41,762 nucleotides of DNA from Pseudomonadota bacterium (GCA_023386155.1 JAEWKH010000114.1:1-41762), one strand, 5' to 3'; counted from the first letter of the stretch, positions 24,349-33,414 are shown. The notes: generated by a model from the letters alone, not told the origin. Numbers and translations: made by a program.

Positions 24349-25191
24349 ATGATCCAGAACATCCGCAGCATCCTGATCGGGGTTACGGAGGAAGGGGATG
24401 CAGAAGAACGCTCCTCCGCCCTCGCCTACGGGTTCTCGCTCGCCCGGCAGACGGACGCTCACGTCACCGTCCAGGCGGCGTCTTTGAAATTGCTCGTGAC
24501 GCATGCCTTCATCAGCAACTTTGCCGAACAGCTTGTGGCAAAAGAGAACCGTCGGCTGGACGACCTTGCACGCGCCGTTGCCGATGCCGCCCAGAAGGCC
24601 GCAGCCGCATCGGGGCTCGCCTGCACCACGCAGGCGCCGCAACTCGCTTACCCTGCCCTCATCAAGAGCTTCGCCTCCCTCGCCCGCACCCATGACATGA
24701 CGATTCTCGACGCGGAGCCGGTTTCCATGGCCGTCGACCGGGGCCTGATCGAGTCCGTGCTGATGGAGAGCGGTCGGCCTCTCATCGTTGTGCCGCCGGG
24801 CCTTGAGGTTTTCTCAGGCGATCGGATCATCGTGGCATGGGATGGCAGCGCCAAGGCGGCGCGCACCCTCAATGATGCACTGCCGTTCTTGCGGGCCGCT
24901 GCACAAGTCGAGTTGGTCAGCATTACGGGGGAAAAGGACTTGGCGAACACGGTGCCTGGCGCCGAAATCGCGCCACATCTCGCTCGCCATGGCGTCGCCG
25001 TGAATGTCTTGGCACTGCCGGCTATCGACGGGAACGTGGCTGAGACGTTGCGTAACCATGCCCGTCTGACTCATGCCGACATGATCGTGATGGGAGCCTA
25101 TGTCCATTCGCGCCTGCGCGAAATGGTGCTTGGAGGGACGACCCAGTCGATGCTCGCGAGCGCGCCGGTTCCCTTGTTCCTTTCCTATTGA
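24349..25191 (+). CDS. Universal stress protein, double domain
   Basis: 280 residues from the ATG at 24349, which has a strong ribosome site (AGGAGGA); an in-frame ATG at 24301 lacks one. It contains two Usp folds: a degenerate first half (IRSILIGVTEEGDAEERSSA) and a second half with DRIIVAWDGSAKAARTL and the nucleotide-binding pattern MGAYVHSRLREMVLGGTTQS (G-2x-G-like, with V for G in one position). Such proteins accumulate under oxygen or energy limitation. It is similar in architecture to the second copy at 27852-28685. Confidence 0.88.
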   Translation: MIQNIRSILIGVTEEGDAEERSSALAYGFSLARQTDAHVTVQAASLKLLVTHAFISNFAEQLVAKENRRLDDLARAVADAAQKAAAASGLACTTQAPQLAYPALIKSFASLARTHDMTILDAEPVSMAVDRGLIESVLMESGRPLIVVPPGLEVFSGDRIIVAWDGSAKAARTLNDALPFLRAAAQVELVSITGEKDLANTVPGAEIAPHLARHGVAVNVLALPAIDGNVAETLRNHARLTHADMIVMGAYVHSRLREMVLGGTTQSMLASAPVPLFLSY

Positions 25192-25235
25192 GCAGGAGGG
25201 CGGCGCGGCTCGAACGGCATTTTTCGACGATGGGT

Positions 25236-25553
25236 TTAGCCCTGAATGGACTCCAGATAGGCGAGAAGATCGTTGATCTGTGCCGGATCGAGCTGGAACT
25301 GGGGCATGGAGGGATGTCCCGTCGTGATGCCCTCCGCGAAAGCCTCGGCGAGGTCCTCGATGGGATAGCGACTGTGCAGGGTCCGGAAGGGCGGCGCTTC
25401 GGGAATGGGGCTTTCCCCGACACGGCCGATGGCATGGCATTGGGAGCAGTTCGTCTGCGCGAACGTGAATCCGCGCTGCACGCGTCCCGACTGAGCCATG
25501 GCGGCCGACGAAGCACATGTAAGGACAAAGCAGAGAAGTGCGATCCGCTTCAT
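25236..25553 (-). CDS. Small periplasmic cytochrome c
   Basis: 105 residues. Signal peptide MKRIALLCFVLTCASSAAMA, then a mono-heme site CSQCH at residues 36-40 and a probable distal methionine in HPSMPQF. It should shuttle electrons in the periplasm. It lies 11 bp downstream of the 130-aa gene and would depend on the Ccm system. Its partner oxidoreductase is not evident; proximity to low-oxygen genes suggests a respiratory role. Confidence 0.9.
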   Translation of the reverse strand: MKRIALLCFVLTCASSAAMAQSGRVQRGFTFAQTNCSQCHAIGRVGESPIPEAPPFRTLHSRYPIEDLAEAFAEGITTGHPSMPQFQLDPAQINDLLAYLESIQG

Positions 25554-25564
25554 GATCGATGCTC

Positions 25565-25957
25565 CTATTCTCTTTCACGTTCTGCCGGCGTCACCGAGAC
25601 GACCTGGAACGTATATGGCTTCCCATCATCGTCCTCGATCGTGATGTATTCGCCCTCGACGAAGCGATGCTGATGCAGATGGTAGCCAGCTTCCTCGTCG
25701 CCGGGCCGATCCTGGTTGTAGTCGATCATCCAGGTCGCACCGCCCGCGCCGCCAGGCCGATGGACCAGTACGCCTTGGCGATCGCCATCCTCGGCCCAGA
25801 AGCGGCGGACACGGCAATAGGCACGCCTGTCCGCCCATTCCTCCTGATCGAGACGGCCCTGCTCGTCGAGCGGCGCGGTGATCTCGTAGCCGTACCGCGA
25901 ACTGCCCTCCGGAAACTGCTTGCCGCGGGCCAGATGGAGCGTGATGCGATGGAGCAT
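25565..25957 (-). CDS. Conserved hypothetical protein, 130 aa
   Basis: Start ATG at 25957 is preceded by GGGAGGAA; an in-frame ATG at 25996 is an alternative. The protein has an alternating hydrophobic pattern that suggests a beta-barrel or sandwich (LHRITLHLARGKQFPEGSSR, then RFVEGEYITIEDDDG and YTFQVVSVTP), ending in an acidic-basic tail. It looks like a conserved alphaproteobacterial family I cannot name. It is transcribed into the cytochrome c gene 11 bp downstream. No signal peptide is visible, so it is probably cytoplasmic. Confidence 0.75.
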   Translation of the reverse strand: MLHRITLHLARGKQFPEGSSRYGYEITAPLDEQGRLDQEEWADRRAYCRVRRFWAEDGDRQGVLVHRPGGAGGATWMIDYNQDRPGDEEAGYHLHQHRFVEGEYITIEDDDGKPYTFQVVSVTPAERERE

Positions 25958-26100
25958 GGGTTCCTCCCGGACATGGCGCATCTCAAAAGAGGCCATGTCA
26001 TTGTGACAAAGCTAAGAGACAAAAAACTTAGAGGCAAGCGGCACTCGAAGCCGACCCCGCTCGATCCTCCGCGGAATCGGCGATGGGGCGGTCATCCGCC

Positions 26101-27696
26101 CTATTCCCTATTCTCGCCTTTAAGAGCCTCCCTGATGCGCCTGATAATGACACCCTTGGCTTTTCGATCGGCCGCCGCCTCAACGGCTTCGTTGATCTCG
26201 AGAAGCAGCTCAGCGTAATCGTTGTGCCAATCCCGATGACCGGCGCTCACGCCCGGCAGGCGCTCCTCACGAGGCTCGATCCTTGCCGCCCGACCCCCTG
26301 CCAGATCGTAGCCCTCGTCAATCTCCGGAATGATTGGGCCAGGCACATGGTCGAGTTCGGTCAGCGACGATTGCAGCGCCTGGAGGGCAGGATCTTCCCC
26401 ATGCACGAGGAAGACCCCGCGCCGGACTGGAAGGCGCTCGGTGAGCCAAGCCTTCAGTTCCGGCCCATCGGCATGACCCGAGTAGAGGTCGAGCGTCCGC
26501 ATGCGGGCACGGACCCTCACCTCCTCGCCATGGATCCGCACCTTCGATGCGCCATCCTGCAGGATCCGCCCCAGCGTTCCCTGCGCCTGGAAACCGACGA
26601 AGAGAACAGTCGCCTCGTCCCGCCAGAGCCACGCCTTTAGGTGATGCCGGATGCGGCCCGCCTCGCACATGCCACTAGCCGCAATCACGATGTGGAAGCT
26701 GTGAATGCGGTCGATGGCCTTGCTCTGCTCCACGGTCTCCGTGAAGCGGACCCATCGGGACTCGAGCGCCTGCACCAAGTCGGAGCCGTTCCGGAGCTCC
26801 TTGGCATGCCGCCTGAAGATGGCGCTGGCCTTCGAGGCCAGGGGCGAGTCGATGAAGACCGGGATGTCCGGCAGTTCGCCCGCTTCCATAAGCTCCATCA
26901 GATCGACGAGGAGTTCCTGCGTCCTTTCGACGGCGAAGGATGGAATGAGCAGCACTCCACTCGGGTGCATCGCAGCCTTCACCTCGTCCCTCAGCATCCG
27001 GCGGCGACGCTCAATGGTGGTGCCGGCCCGGTCCGTATCGCCATAGGTGGATTCGAGGATAACGTAATCGAGGTCGCGCGGGCCCTCGGGATCGGGCTGA
27101 AGGAGCTTGTGGTCGGGTCCGATATCGCCGGAGAAGAGAAGGCGCACCGGCTTCTCGTTACCGCCGTACGTCACCTCCATCTCGATGGAGGCCGAGCCTA
27201 GAAGATGACCCGCATTCCAGTAGCGTGCACGGAAGCCGGGGGCCACCTCCTGCCACTGGCCATAGGTCACGTTACGGAACTGCTGGAGGGACGCAATCGC
27301 CTCCTCCTGCGTGTAGATCGGTGACACCGTTTCCCGGCCCCGGCGGCTGTTGCGGCGGTTGAGCTGATTGACCTCGATCTCCTGGATGTAGCCCGAGTCC
27401 GGAAGCATGATGGACGCGAGATCGGTCGTTCCGGTTGTCGCATAGATCGGGCCGTCAAAGCCGGCCTTCACGAGCTTCGGCACGAGACCGCTGTGGTCAA
27501 TATGGGCATGGGTGAGACAAAGCGCGCTGATTCCGGCCGCGCGGAACGGGAAATGCTGATAATTGAGCTCCCTCTCCTCCTTAGAGCCCTGAAACATTCC
27601 GCAATCGATCAAAACGCGGGCCGTTTCCGTCTCGAGCAGGAAGCAGGAGCCCGTCACGGTGCGGGCGGCGCCATGGAAGTGAAGGCGAAGCGACAA
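26101..27696 (-). CDS. MBL-fold/beta-CASP RNA-processing metallohydrolase
   Basis: 531 residues. Metallo-beta-lactamase motif THAHIDHSG near residue 60, further ligands in AGHLLGSASIEM and FSGDIG, then ESTYGD, IAASGMCEAGRIRHHL (beta-CASP motif B region) and YSGHADGPEL (motif C), ending with the RMMBL segment VFLVHGEDPALQ. These proteins are Ysh1/CPSF-73-like nucleases thought to cut or degrade RNA. An FNR-type box lies about 83 bp upstream, so the enzyme may reshape RNA pools when oxygen falls. The C-terminal ~70 residues are a charged helical extension. Confidence 0.92.
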   Translation of the reverse strand: MSLRLHFHGAARTVTGSCFLLETETARVLIDCGMFQGSKEERELNYQHFPFRAAGISALCLTHAHIDHSGLVPKLVKAGFDGPIYATTGTTDLASIMLPDSGYIQEIEVNQLNRRNSRRGRETVSPIYTQEEAIASLQQFRNVTYGQWQEVAPGFRARYWNAGHLLGSASIEMEVTYGGNEKPVRLLFSGDIGPDHKLLQPDPEGPRDLDYVILESTYGDTDRAGTTIERRRRMLRDEVKAAMHPSGVLLIPSFAVERTQELLVDLMELMEAGELPDIPVFIDSPLASKASAIFRRHAKELRNGSDLVQALESRWVRFTETVEQSKAIDRIHSFHIVIAASGMCEAGRIRHHLKAWLWRDEATVLFVGFQAQGTLGRILQDGASKVRIHGEEVRVRARMRTLDLYSGHADGPELKAWLTERLPVRRGVFLVHGEDPALQALQSSLTELDHVPGPIIPEIDEGYDLAGGRAARIEPREERLPGVSAGHRDWHNDYAELLLEINEAVEAAADRKAKGVIIRRIREALKGENRE

Positions 27697-27771
27697 CGAA
27701 AACTCCTGGGAATGGCCTATCGGGCGGACGGAAAGATCGCATCTTAGTACATTCCGGTCGAGCCGTTGCGA

Positions 27772-27785
27772 TTGATTCCTGTCAA
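27772..27785. promoter_or_regulatory. FNR/FixK-type box TTGATTCCTGTCAA
   Basis: Matches TTGA-N6-TCAA with only one base off a perfect FNR palindrome. Centre about 82 bp before the start of the beta-CASP metallohydrolase (minus strand) and within the gap to the second universal stress gene, whose 3' end faces it. The RNase gene is therefore the target. Confidence 0.7.
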
Positions 27786-27851
27786 GGTTTCACCAGGAGG
27801 ACGGGCCGATGGCGGGCATGTCCGGAAGCCTGGAGGAGTCCGCGGCGGAGA

Positions 27852-28685
27852 TCAATGCGCCATCAGCAGCGGGATGTCCGACGCGGTGAGCACGTCACGC
27901 GTTGCCCCGCCGAAAACCTGCTCCCTTAGGCGGGCGTGACCGTACCCGCCCATGACGATGAGATCCGCGGAGAGCCGTCTTGCCTCGTCGAGGATGGTGT
28001 CGCCGATGCCCCGCTCCCGGCTTTCGGTTCTGACCACTTCCGCGGCCACGCCATGCCGGGCGAGATGAGGCTCCACGTCCGCTCCCCGAGCCATGTCGGC
28101 CGGAGGGTCGACGAGAAGGACGATTGTCCGCGATGCATGCTCGATCAGGTCCAAGCATTCGCGCAGGGCGCGGGCGGCCTCCCGACTGCCGTTCCAAGCC
28201 ACCAGCACGGTCCGGATCGGCCGGGGCCGGTAAGGGGTGGGCGGCACGAGCAGGAGCGCTCGCCCGCTGCCGAAGAGAACGGCCTCGACGAGATCCGTCC
28301 AAAGGGACGCGTCCGCCTCGCCATAGGGTCGCGTGGCGATGAAGAGATCGGCACACCGCGCCTGCACCACCACGTTCGACAGCAGGGGCCCGAACGTCTC
28401 GTCACAGCGGCGCAACTCGGTCTGCACCTGGAGGCTTGCCAGCCGCTCCGTCAGGCGCCGGGCCGCCGCATCACCATCATTCCGAGCCTGGTTCTCCAAA
28501 TCGGTCAGCACCTGTATCGCGGCCGCACCGCCATCCATCGGCATCGGAATGGCGAGATCGGGCAGCGGATTGGTGAGCATTCCGATCAGGTAGGCCTGAA
28601 ACGTCGATGCGATGACTTGGCCGTATTCCAATCGGACCTCGTCCGAAGCGCTCCCATCGAGATGCACCATGATATCTCGAATCAT
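27852..28685 (-). CDS. Universal stress protein, double domain
   Basis: 277 residues from the ATG at 28685, which has a ribosome site (GAGGGAG); the upstream open frame is non-coding. Two Usp folds: MIRDIMVHLDGSASDEVRLE first, then RTVLVAWNGSREAARAL with the ATP-binding pattern MGGYGHARLREQVFGGATRD (intact G-2x-G-9x-G-T). Sister of the protein at 24349-25191 but with the better conserved nucleotide loop. An FNR-type box lies about 84 bp upstream, matching the low-oxygen induction of many alphaproteobacterial Usp genes. Confidence 0.9.
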   Translation of the reverse strand: MIRDIMVHLDGSASDEVRLEYGQVIASTFQAYLIGMLTNPLPDLAIPMPMDGGAAAIQVLTDLENQARNDGDAAARRLTERLASLQVQTELRRCDETFGPLLSNVVVQARCADLFIATRPYGEADASLWTDLVEAVLFGSGRALLLVPPTPYRPRPIRTVLVAWNGSREAARALRECLDLIEHASRTIVLLVDPPADMARGADVEPHLARHGVAAEVVRTESRERGIGDTILDEARRLSADLIVMGGYGHARLREQVFGGATRDVLTASDIPLLMAH

Positions 28686-29043
28686 CGCTCGCTCCCTCTG
28701 CGTATCCGGACACGACCTTGTGCCGGAGCTCATCCCGGTCACCATGAGCCGGAAGCGGTGCCATGGCCTTGATCTGGCGCAAACCGCCAAAGGTCGAACC
28801 ATGGCATGAGACTGGCGGGCGCCGGAACACGGCCGGATGCTACCGCCAAGGTCGGGCCGACCCGTCGCTGGCTCCGACGACGGGATCTGGAAGATGCTCG
28901 CGGATCGGACCATATTGCGGTCTGGGGCTCGGGAACGGCGGGTTGCGAGTGGTTTTCGCTGAACATGACCTGCCCTCGGACTCTCGATCCCTGGGGCAAG
29001 CGTTCGGAACTGGCGCTCATCAGGACAGGAGAGGACTGCTCGT
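28686..29043. other. Divergent intergenic region between usp and ldhA
   Basis: 358 bp. No gene is seen. It holds the FNR-type box at 28769-28782 and a ribosome site (GGAGAGG) just before the dehydrogenase start. Confidence 0.55.
28769..28782. promoter_or_regulatory. FNR/FixK-type box TTGATCTGGCGCAA
   Basis: Exact match to TTG(A/C)-N6-(T/G)CAA and very close to FixK2 boxes of bradyrhizobia. It lies 83 bp before the universal stress start at 28685 and 261 bp before the dehydrogenase start at 29044, so it may serve both but better fits the stress gene. Confidence 0.75.
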
Positions 29044-30063
29044 ATGGATGTGACCGTCTTCAGCACGAAACCCTATGACCGCCGCTTTCTCGATGCTGCC
29101 AATGGCGCGGGGCTGCACCAGCTTTCCTACCTCGAGACCCGGCTGTCCGCCGACACCAGCCGCCTGGCGGCCGGCAGCGTGGCCGTGTGCGCCTTCGTCA
29201 ACGACGAGGTGAATGCAGCCGTGCTCTCCAGTCTCGCTTCCATGGGGATCCGGCTCGTTGCCCTTCGGGCGGCCGGGTTCAACAATGTCGATCTGGAGGC
29301 GGCGCGGAGCGTAGGGATCACCGTGGCCCGGGTGCCAGCCTATTCGCCCCATGCGGTGGCCGAGCACACCCTCGCCCTCATTCTCACGCTCAACCGGAAG
29401 ACTCATCGGGCCTACAATCGCGTGAGGGAAGGCAACTTCTCCCTTGAGGGCCTGCTCGGCTTCGACCTTGCCGGCAAGACCGCAGGCGTGGTGGGCACCG
29501 GCCAGATTGGGGAAATCGTCAGCCGGATCCTGATCGGCTTCGGATGCACCTTGCTGGCCTACGACCCTCAGCCCAATCCCGTTTGCCAGGCAATGGGTGT
29601 CCGCTACGTCCCCCTGGAGGATCTGCTTGAATCGTCCGATATCGTTACCCTTCATTGCCCGCTCACGCCCGCCACGCATCACCTGATCGGGGCCCGCACC
29701 GTAGGCAGGATGAAACCCGGGGCGATGTTGATCAACACCAGCCGGGGAGCCGTGATCGACACGAGAGTCGTGCTGAGAGGGCTCAAGGATGGCATAATCG
29801 GCAGCCTCGGTCTCGACGTCTATGAAGAAGAGACGGACCTCTTTTTCGAGGATCTGTCAAACCGCGTCATCGACGATGACGTGTTCGCTCGCCTCCTGAC
29901 CTTTCCGAACGTGCTGATCACCGGCCATCAGGCCTTCTTCACCGTCGAGGCCCTTACGAATATCGCCGAGACGACGATAGCCAACATCACGTCCTTCCAG
30001 CATACGGGTCGGGTCCTGCATGAGGTCTCCATCGACAGGATCGCCCGCCACGAGGCAAGTTGA
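29044..30063 (+). CDS. ldhA: D-lactate dehydrogenase (NAD-dependent, fermentative type)
   Basis: 339 residues, D-2-hydroxyacid dehydrogenase family. The LdhA-type start MDVTVFSTKPYDRRFL, then LRAAGFNNVDLEAA (catalytic Arg region), Rossmann GVVGTGQIGEIV, LDVYEEETDLFFED and the catalytic histidine in ITGHQAFFTVEAL. It reduces pyruvate to D-lactate to regenerate NAD. With pyruvate formate-lyase further right it gives the cell two anaerobic outlets for pyruvate. It is convergent with the adenylation protein gene, 176 bp away, where nothing else is evident. Confidence 0.93.
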   Translation: MDVTVFSTKPYDRRFLDAANGAGLHQLSYLETRLSADTSRLAAGSVAVCAFVNDEVNAAVLSSLASMGIRLVALRAAGFNNVDLEAARSVGITVARVPAYSPHAVAEHTLALILTLNRKTHRAYNRVREGNFSLEGLLGFDLAGKTAGVVGTGQIGEIVSRILIGFGCTLLAYDPQPNPVCQAMGVRYVPLEDLLESSDIVTLHCPLTPATHHLIGARTVGRMKPGAMLINTSRGAVIDTRVVLRGLKDGIIGSLGLDVYEEETDLFFEDLSNRVIDDDVFARLLTFPNVLITGHQAFFTVEALTNIAETTIANITSFQHTGRVLHEVSIDRIARHEAS

Positions 30064-30239
30064 CCATGGCCCGGCGGCTTTGCCAATCCTGAGCAGCGCG
30101 TCAGATCGATGCCTTGCTCCAACGATCCGTCGCAGGAAAGGTTTGCGATACTCGCGGTCCGCTCCTCATCTGTCGAGCGCCCTCGGCAGCAGGGGCCGTG
30201 GAATAGCGCTTCACGGCGACAGTGCGGCAATGCGCCTGC

Positions 30240-32885
30240 TCATTTCTGTGGGAGCATGTTAACGGCCATGGCGTCGATCCATAGCCTCAGGTGTTTCACC
30301 AGGAGCTCGGCGCCGCTACTCAGGCAGTGATCATGCCCGACCGGCATTTCGACAATCTCGATCCGGGGGCTGAGGCGGCGCCATGCTCGGCCATCGTGGC
30401 CAGCCGAGAAAAAGATCACGGGCACATCGACCGGCGTCGGCCGGTACTGCGCCATCGCGATTGTATAGGGATGCCATCGCCGCTGTTGCAGAAGCTGCCT
30501 GTCTGTCTTGCGTTGCGTATGCACCTTGGCGAGAAGTTCGCTGGGCGTCATCCGGAGCATCCGTTCCAACCGGCCCATCTGATCATAGACCTGCCCTAGG
30601 CATTGCCGCGAAACGACCGGCTCCAACAGCCGAAGCAATGTCCGCATCACCGGGCGAGCATTGACGGTCGGCGGGTCGACCATCGCGACCATCTCGACCC
30701 TATGCCCCGCTGCCATCAGCAGGCGGGCCGCTTCGAACGCCACCAGGGCTCCGTTGCAATATCCTCCCAGGAGGATCGGGCCGCCCGCGTGCCTTTCGAG
30801 AATGAGCGGCAGCCGGTCGGCCGCCATTGCTTCTATCGATTCCGGTGTCGTCTCGCCGTAGAGGCCGTGGGGATCAATGGTGGTGATCGGCTGGTCGGGT
30901 CCCAGAAGCTGCACCATCCGCCGGACGCACAAGCCGCCGCTCGCGAAGTCTCCGTGAAAGAAGTAGAGGGGCGGCCGGCCGCCATCGGCGTGGAATGGGT
31001 ACAAGGGCGTCTCAGGCATGGCCCCGTGTTCGGCGATCCGCGAGAGAAGCTCACGGATCGTTGCGGCACCGACCATGATTTCTTCCGGCACGGGATGGCC
31101 GACGAGACGTTCGGCCTCCATGAGCATCTCCGTTGCCAGGAGGGAATCGCCGCCGCACTCGAAGAAGTCGTCGTTGTCCGACAAGGACTCGGTTTTGAGC
31201 AGCCTCCGCCACAATCTCAAAAGTTCAGCTTTTAAGTTCTGTGGTCTTCCATCTGCGACAGGAGCGCATCCCGTTGACCTGTGGGACGCCGCGCAAAGGG
31301 CCTCGCTCAGGCGACGACGCTGCACCTTGCCCGTCGTCCCCTTGGGCAGTTGGTCGAGAATGTGGATGCGTCGTGGGATCTTGAAGGAGGAAAGCTCGCC
31401 CTGAAGAAACTGACGGAGGCCGGCAGGCGTGGCCCCGCGCGCATCGGGATGGAGGACGACTGCGGCGGCGATGTCCTCGCCGAGGCGAGGGTGAGAGACA
31501 GCGAATGTTGCGGCCTCGGCGACTGCTGGATGGCGCAGGAGCGCGGCATCCGTCTCGGACGGAGCGATTTTTTCTCCGCCTCGATTGATGAGCTCATTGA
31601 GACGGCCGTGCAGGGACAGGAACCCGGCTTCGTCGAGACTGCCGATGTCGCCCGTGCGAAACCAGCCGTCGACGAAGGCGGAGCGATTGAGATCCTGCGC
31701 ATTGAGATAGCCCATCGTCACGGTGGCGCCGCGAACCCAGACCTCGCCTTGTTCGCCAACCGGCAGCGCGCTTCCATCCTCCCCGGCGATGATGACCGTC
31801 CCCGGCCAGGGCAGCCCGCAGGTCCCTGGCCTGTTCGGGCCGGGGGACAATTGGTTGCTGGCGACCTGCGCGGCTTCACTGGAACCGTAATGCTCCAGTA
31901 CCGGTACGCCCAGAACCTGCACCAGACCGTTCAGGACTGCTTGCGGGAGAGGCGCTCCGCCGGATGAGATCACGCGCAGGGTATGGATCGCCTGCGCATC
32001 TGCAAGGTTCCTCGCCTTGTCCAGCACGGCGCTGTGGAGCGTCGGCCCCGCCGAGTACCAGGTCGGCCGCAAGGCATCGAACCATTCAGTCAGGTCCACG
32101 ATGCTTGCACTCGCCGGAAACGCGATGCTTCCACCGGTGAGCAGGGGCGTGAAGATCGTCACTTTGAGCCCGTGCGAATAGTATGGCGGCGAGGCGCTCA
32201 GGCAGCGGTCCTGCGATGTGAGCCTGAACCAGGTCTTAAGCCGTGCCGCCGCCGCCAGCATGTTGCCATGGCTGAAAGGGATCAGCTTCGGTTCCGCGGT
32301 CGTGCCCGACGTCTGCAGAATGAAGGCCGGTGAGCACGGAGAGGGCTCCGTATCCGGAGCAGGAGCGCGGCCGGCCCGTTCGGCGATGTCCAGCCCGAGC
32401 CGTCCCTGTCCGGCGGGAATTGCTTCGAGGATAGCGATCCCTCTGCGCTCGGCGATCGCGCGAGCCTCAGAGGCGCTCCCTTGCGGAACGAGAAGAGCGT
32501 CGAGGTGCAGCAGATCGAGGCGCTGGTCGATCTCTCCAGGGGTTAGCCTCGGATCGAGCGGAACCGCGATGGTGCAGCAGGCCACCGCCACGATCGCGAG
32601 GGCAGCTTCCGGACCCGCCGGCATGAACACACCGATCCGAGCGCTGCAATCGAACCCGGCTTGGCGCAGCCGCCGACGGATCCCGTTCAGCTGCGCCTGG
32701 AGATCTCGGTAGGTCAGAGGCGAGAATGCGGCGGACACGATAGCGGCCTGGTGCGGAAGCAGCGTGGCATTCCGAGCGATGGCCTGGCCGAGCGTAAGTT
32801 CGACTTCAGGCTCGGTACCGTCGTTGAGGGCCGAAGCCGCACCGTATGCGATTGTGCGAGCCGCTTTCTCGTTCTCCACGAGCAC
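30240..32885 (-). CDS. Adenylation-carrier-thioesterase (A-T-TE) tri-domain enzyme
   Basis: 881 residues from the GTG at 32885 (ribosome site GGAAGGA); an ATG at 32921 and TTG at 32936 are alternatives. An adenylation domain (about 30-535) has TSGTTAEPK (192-200), YGSSEA (333-338), TGD (411-413) and the catalytic lysine in GTTGKVQ (Lys520). Its motifs look more like acyl-CoA-ligase enzymes (NRGGEKIAPSE) than amino-acid NRPS domains. A carrier domain (550-620) has GGDSLL with phosphopantetheine Ser581. A thioesterase (635-875) has GGYCNG, with Cys710 where serine is usual, Asp737 in VDPP and His851 or His853. No condensation domain or biosynthetic neighbours are present. Probably loads a carboxylic acid and releases or self-condenses it; product unknown. 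Confidence 0.87.
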   Translation of the reverse strand: MLVENEKAARTIAYGAASALNDGTEPEVELTLGQAIARNATLLPHQAAIVSAAFSPLTYRDLQAQLNGIRRRLRQAGFDCSARIGVFMPAGPEAALAIVAVACCTIAVPLDPRLTPGEIDQRLDLLHLDALLVPQGSASEARAIAERRGIAILEAIPAGQGRLGLDIAERAGRAPAPDTEPSPCSPAFILQTSGTTAEPKLIPFSHGNMLAAAARLKTWFRLTSQDRCLSASPPYYSHGLKVTIFTPLLTGGSIAFPASASIVDLTEWFDALRPTWYSAGPTLHSAVLDKARNLADAQAIHTLRVISSGGAPLPQAVLNGLVQVLGVPVLEHYGSSEAAQVASNQLSPGPNRPGTCGLPWPGTVIIAGEDGSALPVGEQGEVWVRGATVTMGYLNAQDLNRSAFVDGWFRTGDIGSLDEAGFLSLHGRLNELINRGGEKIAPSETDAALLRHPAVAEAATFAVSHPRLGEDIAAAVVLHPDARGATPAGLRQFLQGELSSFKIPRRIHILDQLPKGTTGKVQRRRLSEALCAASHRSTGCAPVADGRPQNLKAELLRLWRRLLKTESLSDNDDFFECGGDSLLATEMLMEAERLVGHPVPEEIMVGAATIRELLSRIAEHGAMPETPLYPFHADGGRPPLYFFHGDFASGGLCVRRMVQLLGPDQPITTIDPHGLYGETTPESIEAMAADRLPLILERHAGGPILLGGYCNGALVAFEAARLLMAAGHRVEMVAMVDPPTVNARPVMRTLLRLLEPVVSRQCLGQVYDQMGRLERMLRMTPSELLAKVHTQRKTDRQLLQQRRWHPYTIAMAQYRPTPVDVPVIFFSAGHDGRAWRRLSPRIEIVEMPVGHDHCLSSGAELLVKHLRLWIDAMAVNMLPQK

Positions 32886-33414
32886 ATTTCCTTCCCTGGA
32901 CTCGGTACTCCCCCGGCGCATCCATATGCGACGCAATGATCACGAGGGCGCGACAGGCATCATTTAAGCTGCACTAACCCACTGCAATCTCACAGATCCC
33001 CAGAAGAGCTAAGGCGCATCAAAGGAGGGATAGACACAGGTTCCCATTGACGCCGAGTCTCTGCGCAAAATACCCCACAATGGGTAGGCGGATGTAACCC
33101 GAGGTTGTTTGCGCTGCCACCGCATCCCAGGGAATGGATTACAGGCCGGAAACCTGAAGATGCCACCACCGGCTTCGCCGTTTTCCGCGAGACCTTCTCA
33201 TGGGCATTTGTCCCCTATGGTCATCCTGCAGCGACTTGGCAGCTTCCGGCTTCCGGCAGCGCATCGCCGAACTCGAGCCCCTGAACCGCGGTGATTTCGA
33301 TGGCCCAAATTGCCAAGGGATTGTCCCCTTCCGTCAAGCATGGCGCTGCCGCTCGCCTACAGTCGTGCAGCGGCGAGTGCAGAGGGTGAATGTCTTGGGA
33401 TTGGGGAGATCACG
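32886..33414. other. Long intergenic region with direct-repeat element A
   Basis: 529 bp without a convincing gene. It includes a short inverted repeat TACCC-N6-GGGTA near 33073-33088 and, nearer the right end, the three-half-site element at 33301-33338. Confidence 0.5.
33301..33338 (+). promoter_or_regulatory. Tandem half-site element, copy A
   Basis: Three 7-bp half-sites at an 11-bp period: TTGCCAA, TTGTCCC and CGTCAAG, each separated by 4 bp, preceded by TGGCCCAAA. 29 of 38 bases match copy B without gaps. It ends 76 bp before the start of the secreted protein gene at 33415. The layout is that of PhoB/OmpR-family response-regulator sites. Confidence 0.6.

Noticed and set aside
33073..33088. 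Inverted repeat TACCC-N6-GGGTA in the gap after the A-T-TE gene
   Set aside because: Only 5-bp arms and not near a gene start; no support for an operator or terminator.
33301..33325. Possible sigma-54 promoter (TGGCCC ... TTGT) before the secreted gene
   Set aside because: Does not meet TGGCAC-N5-TTGC spacing, and the block is better explained as the three half-site element repeated elsewhere.
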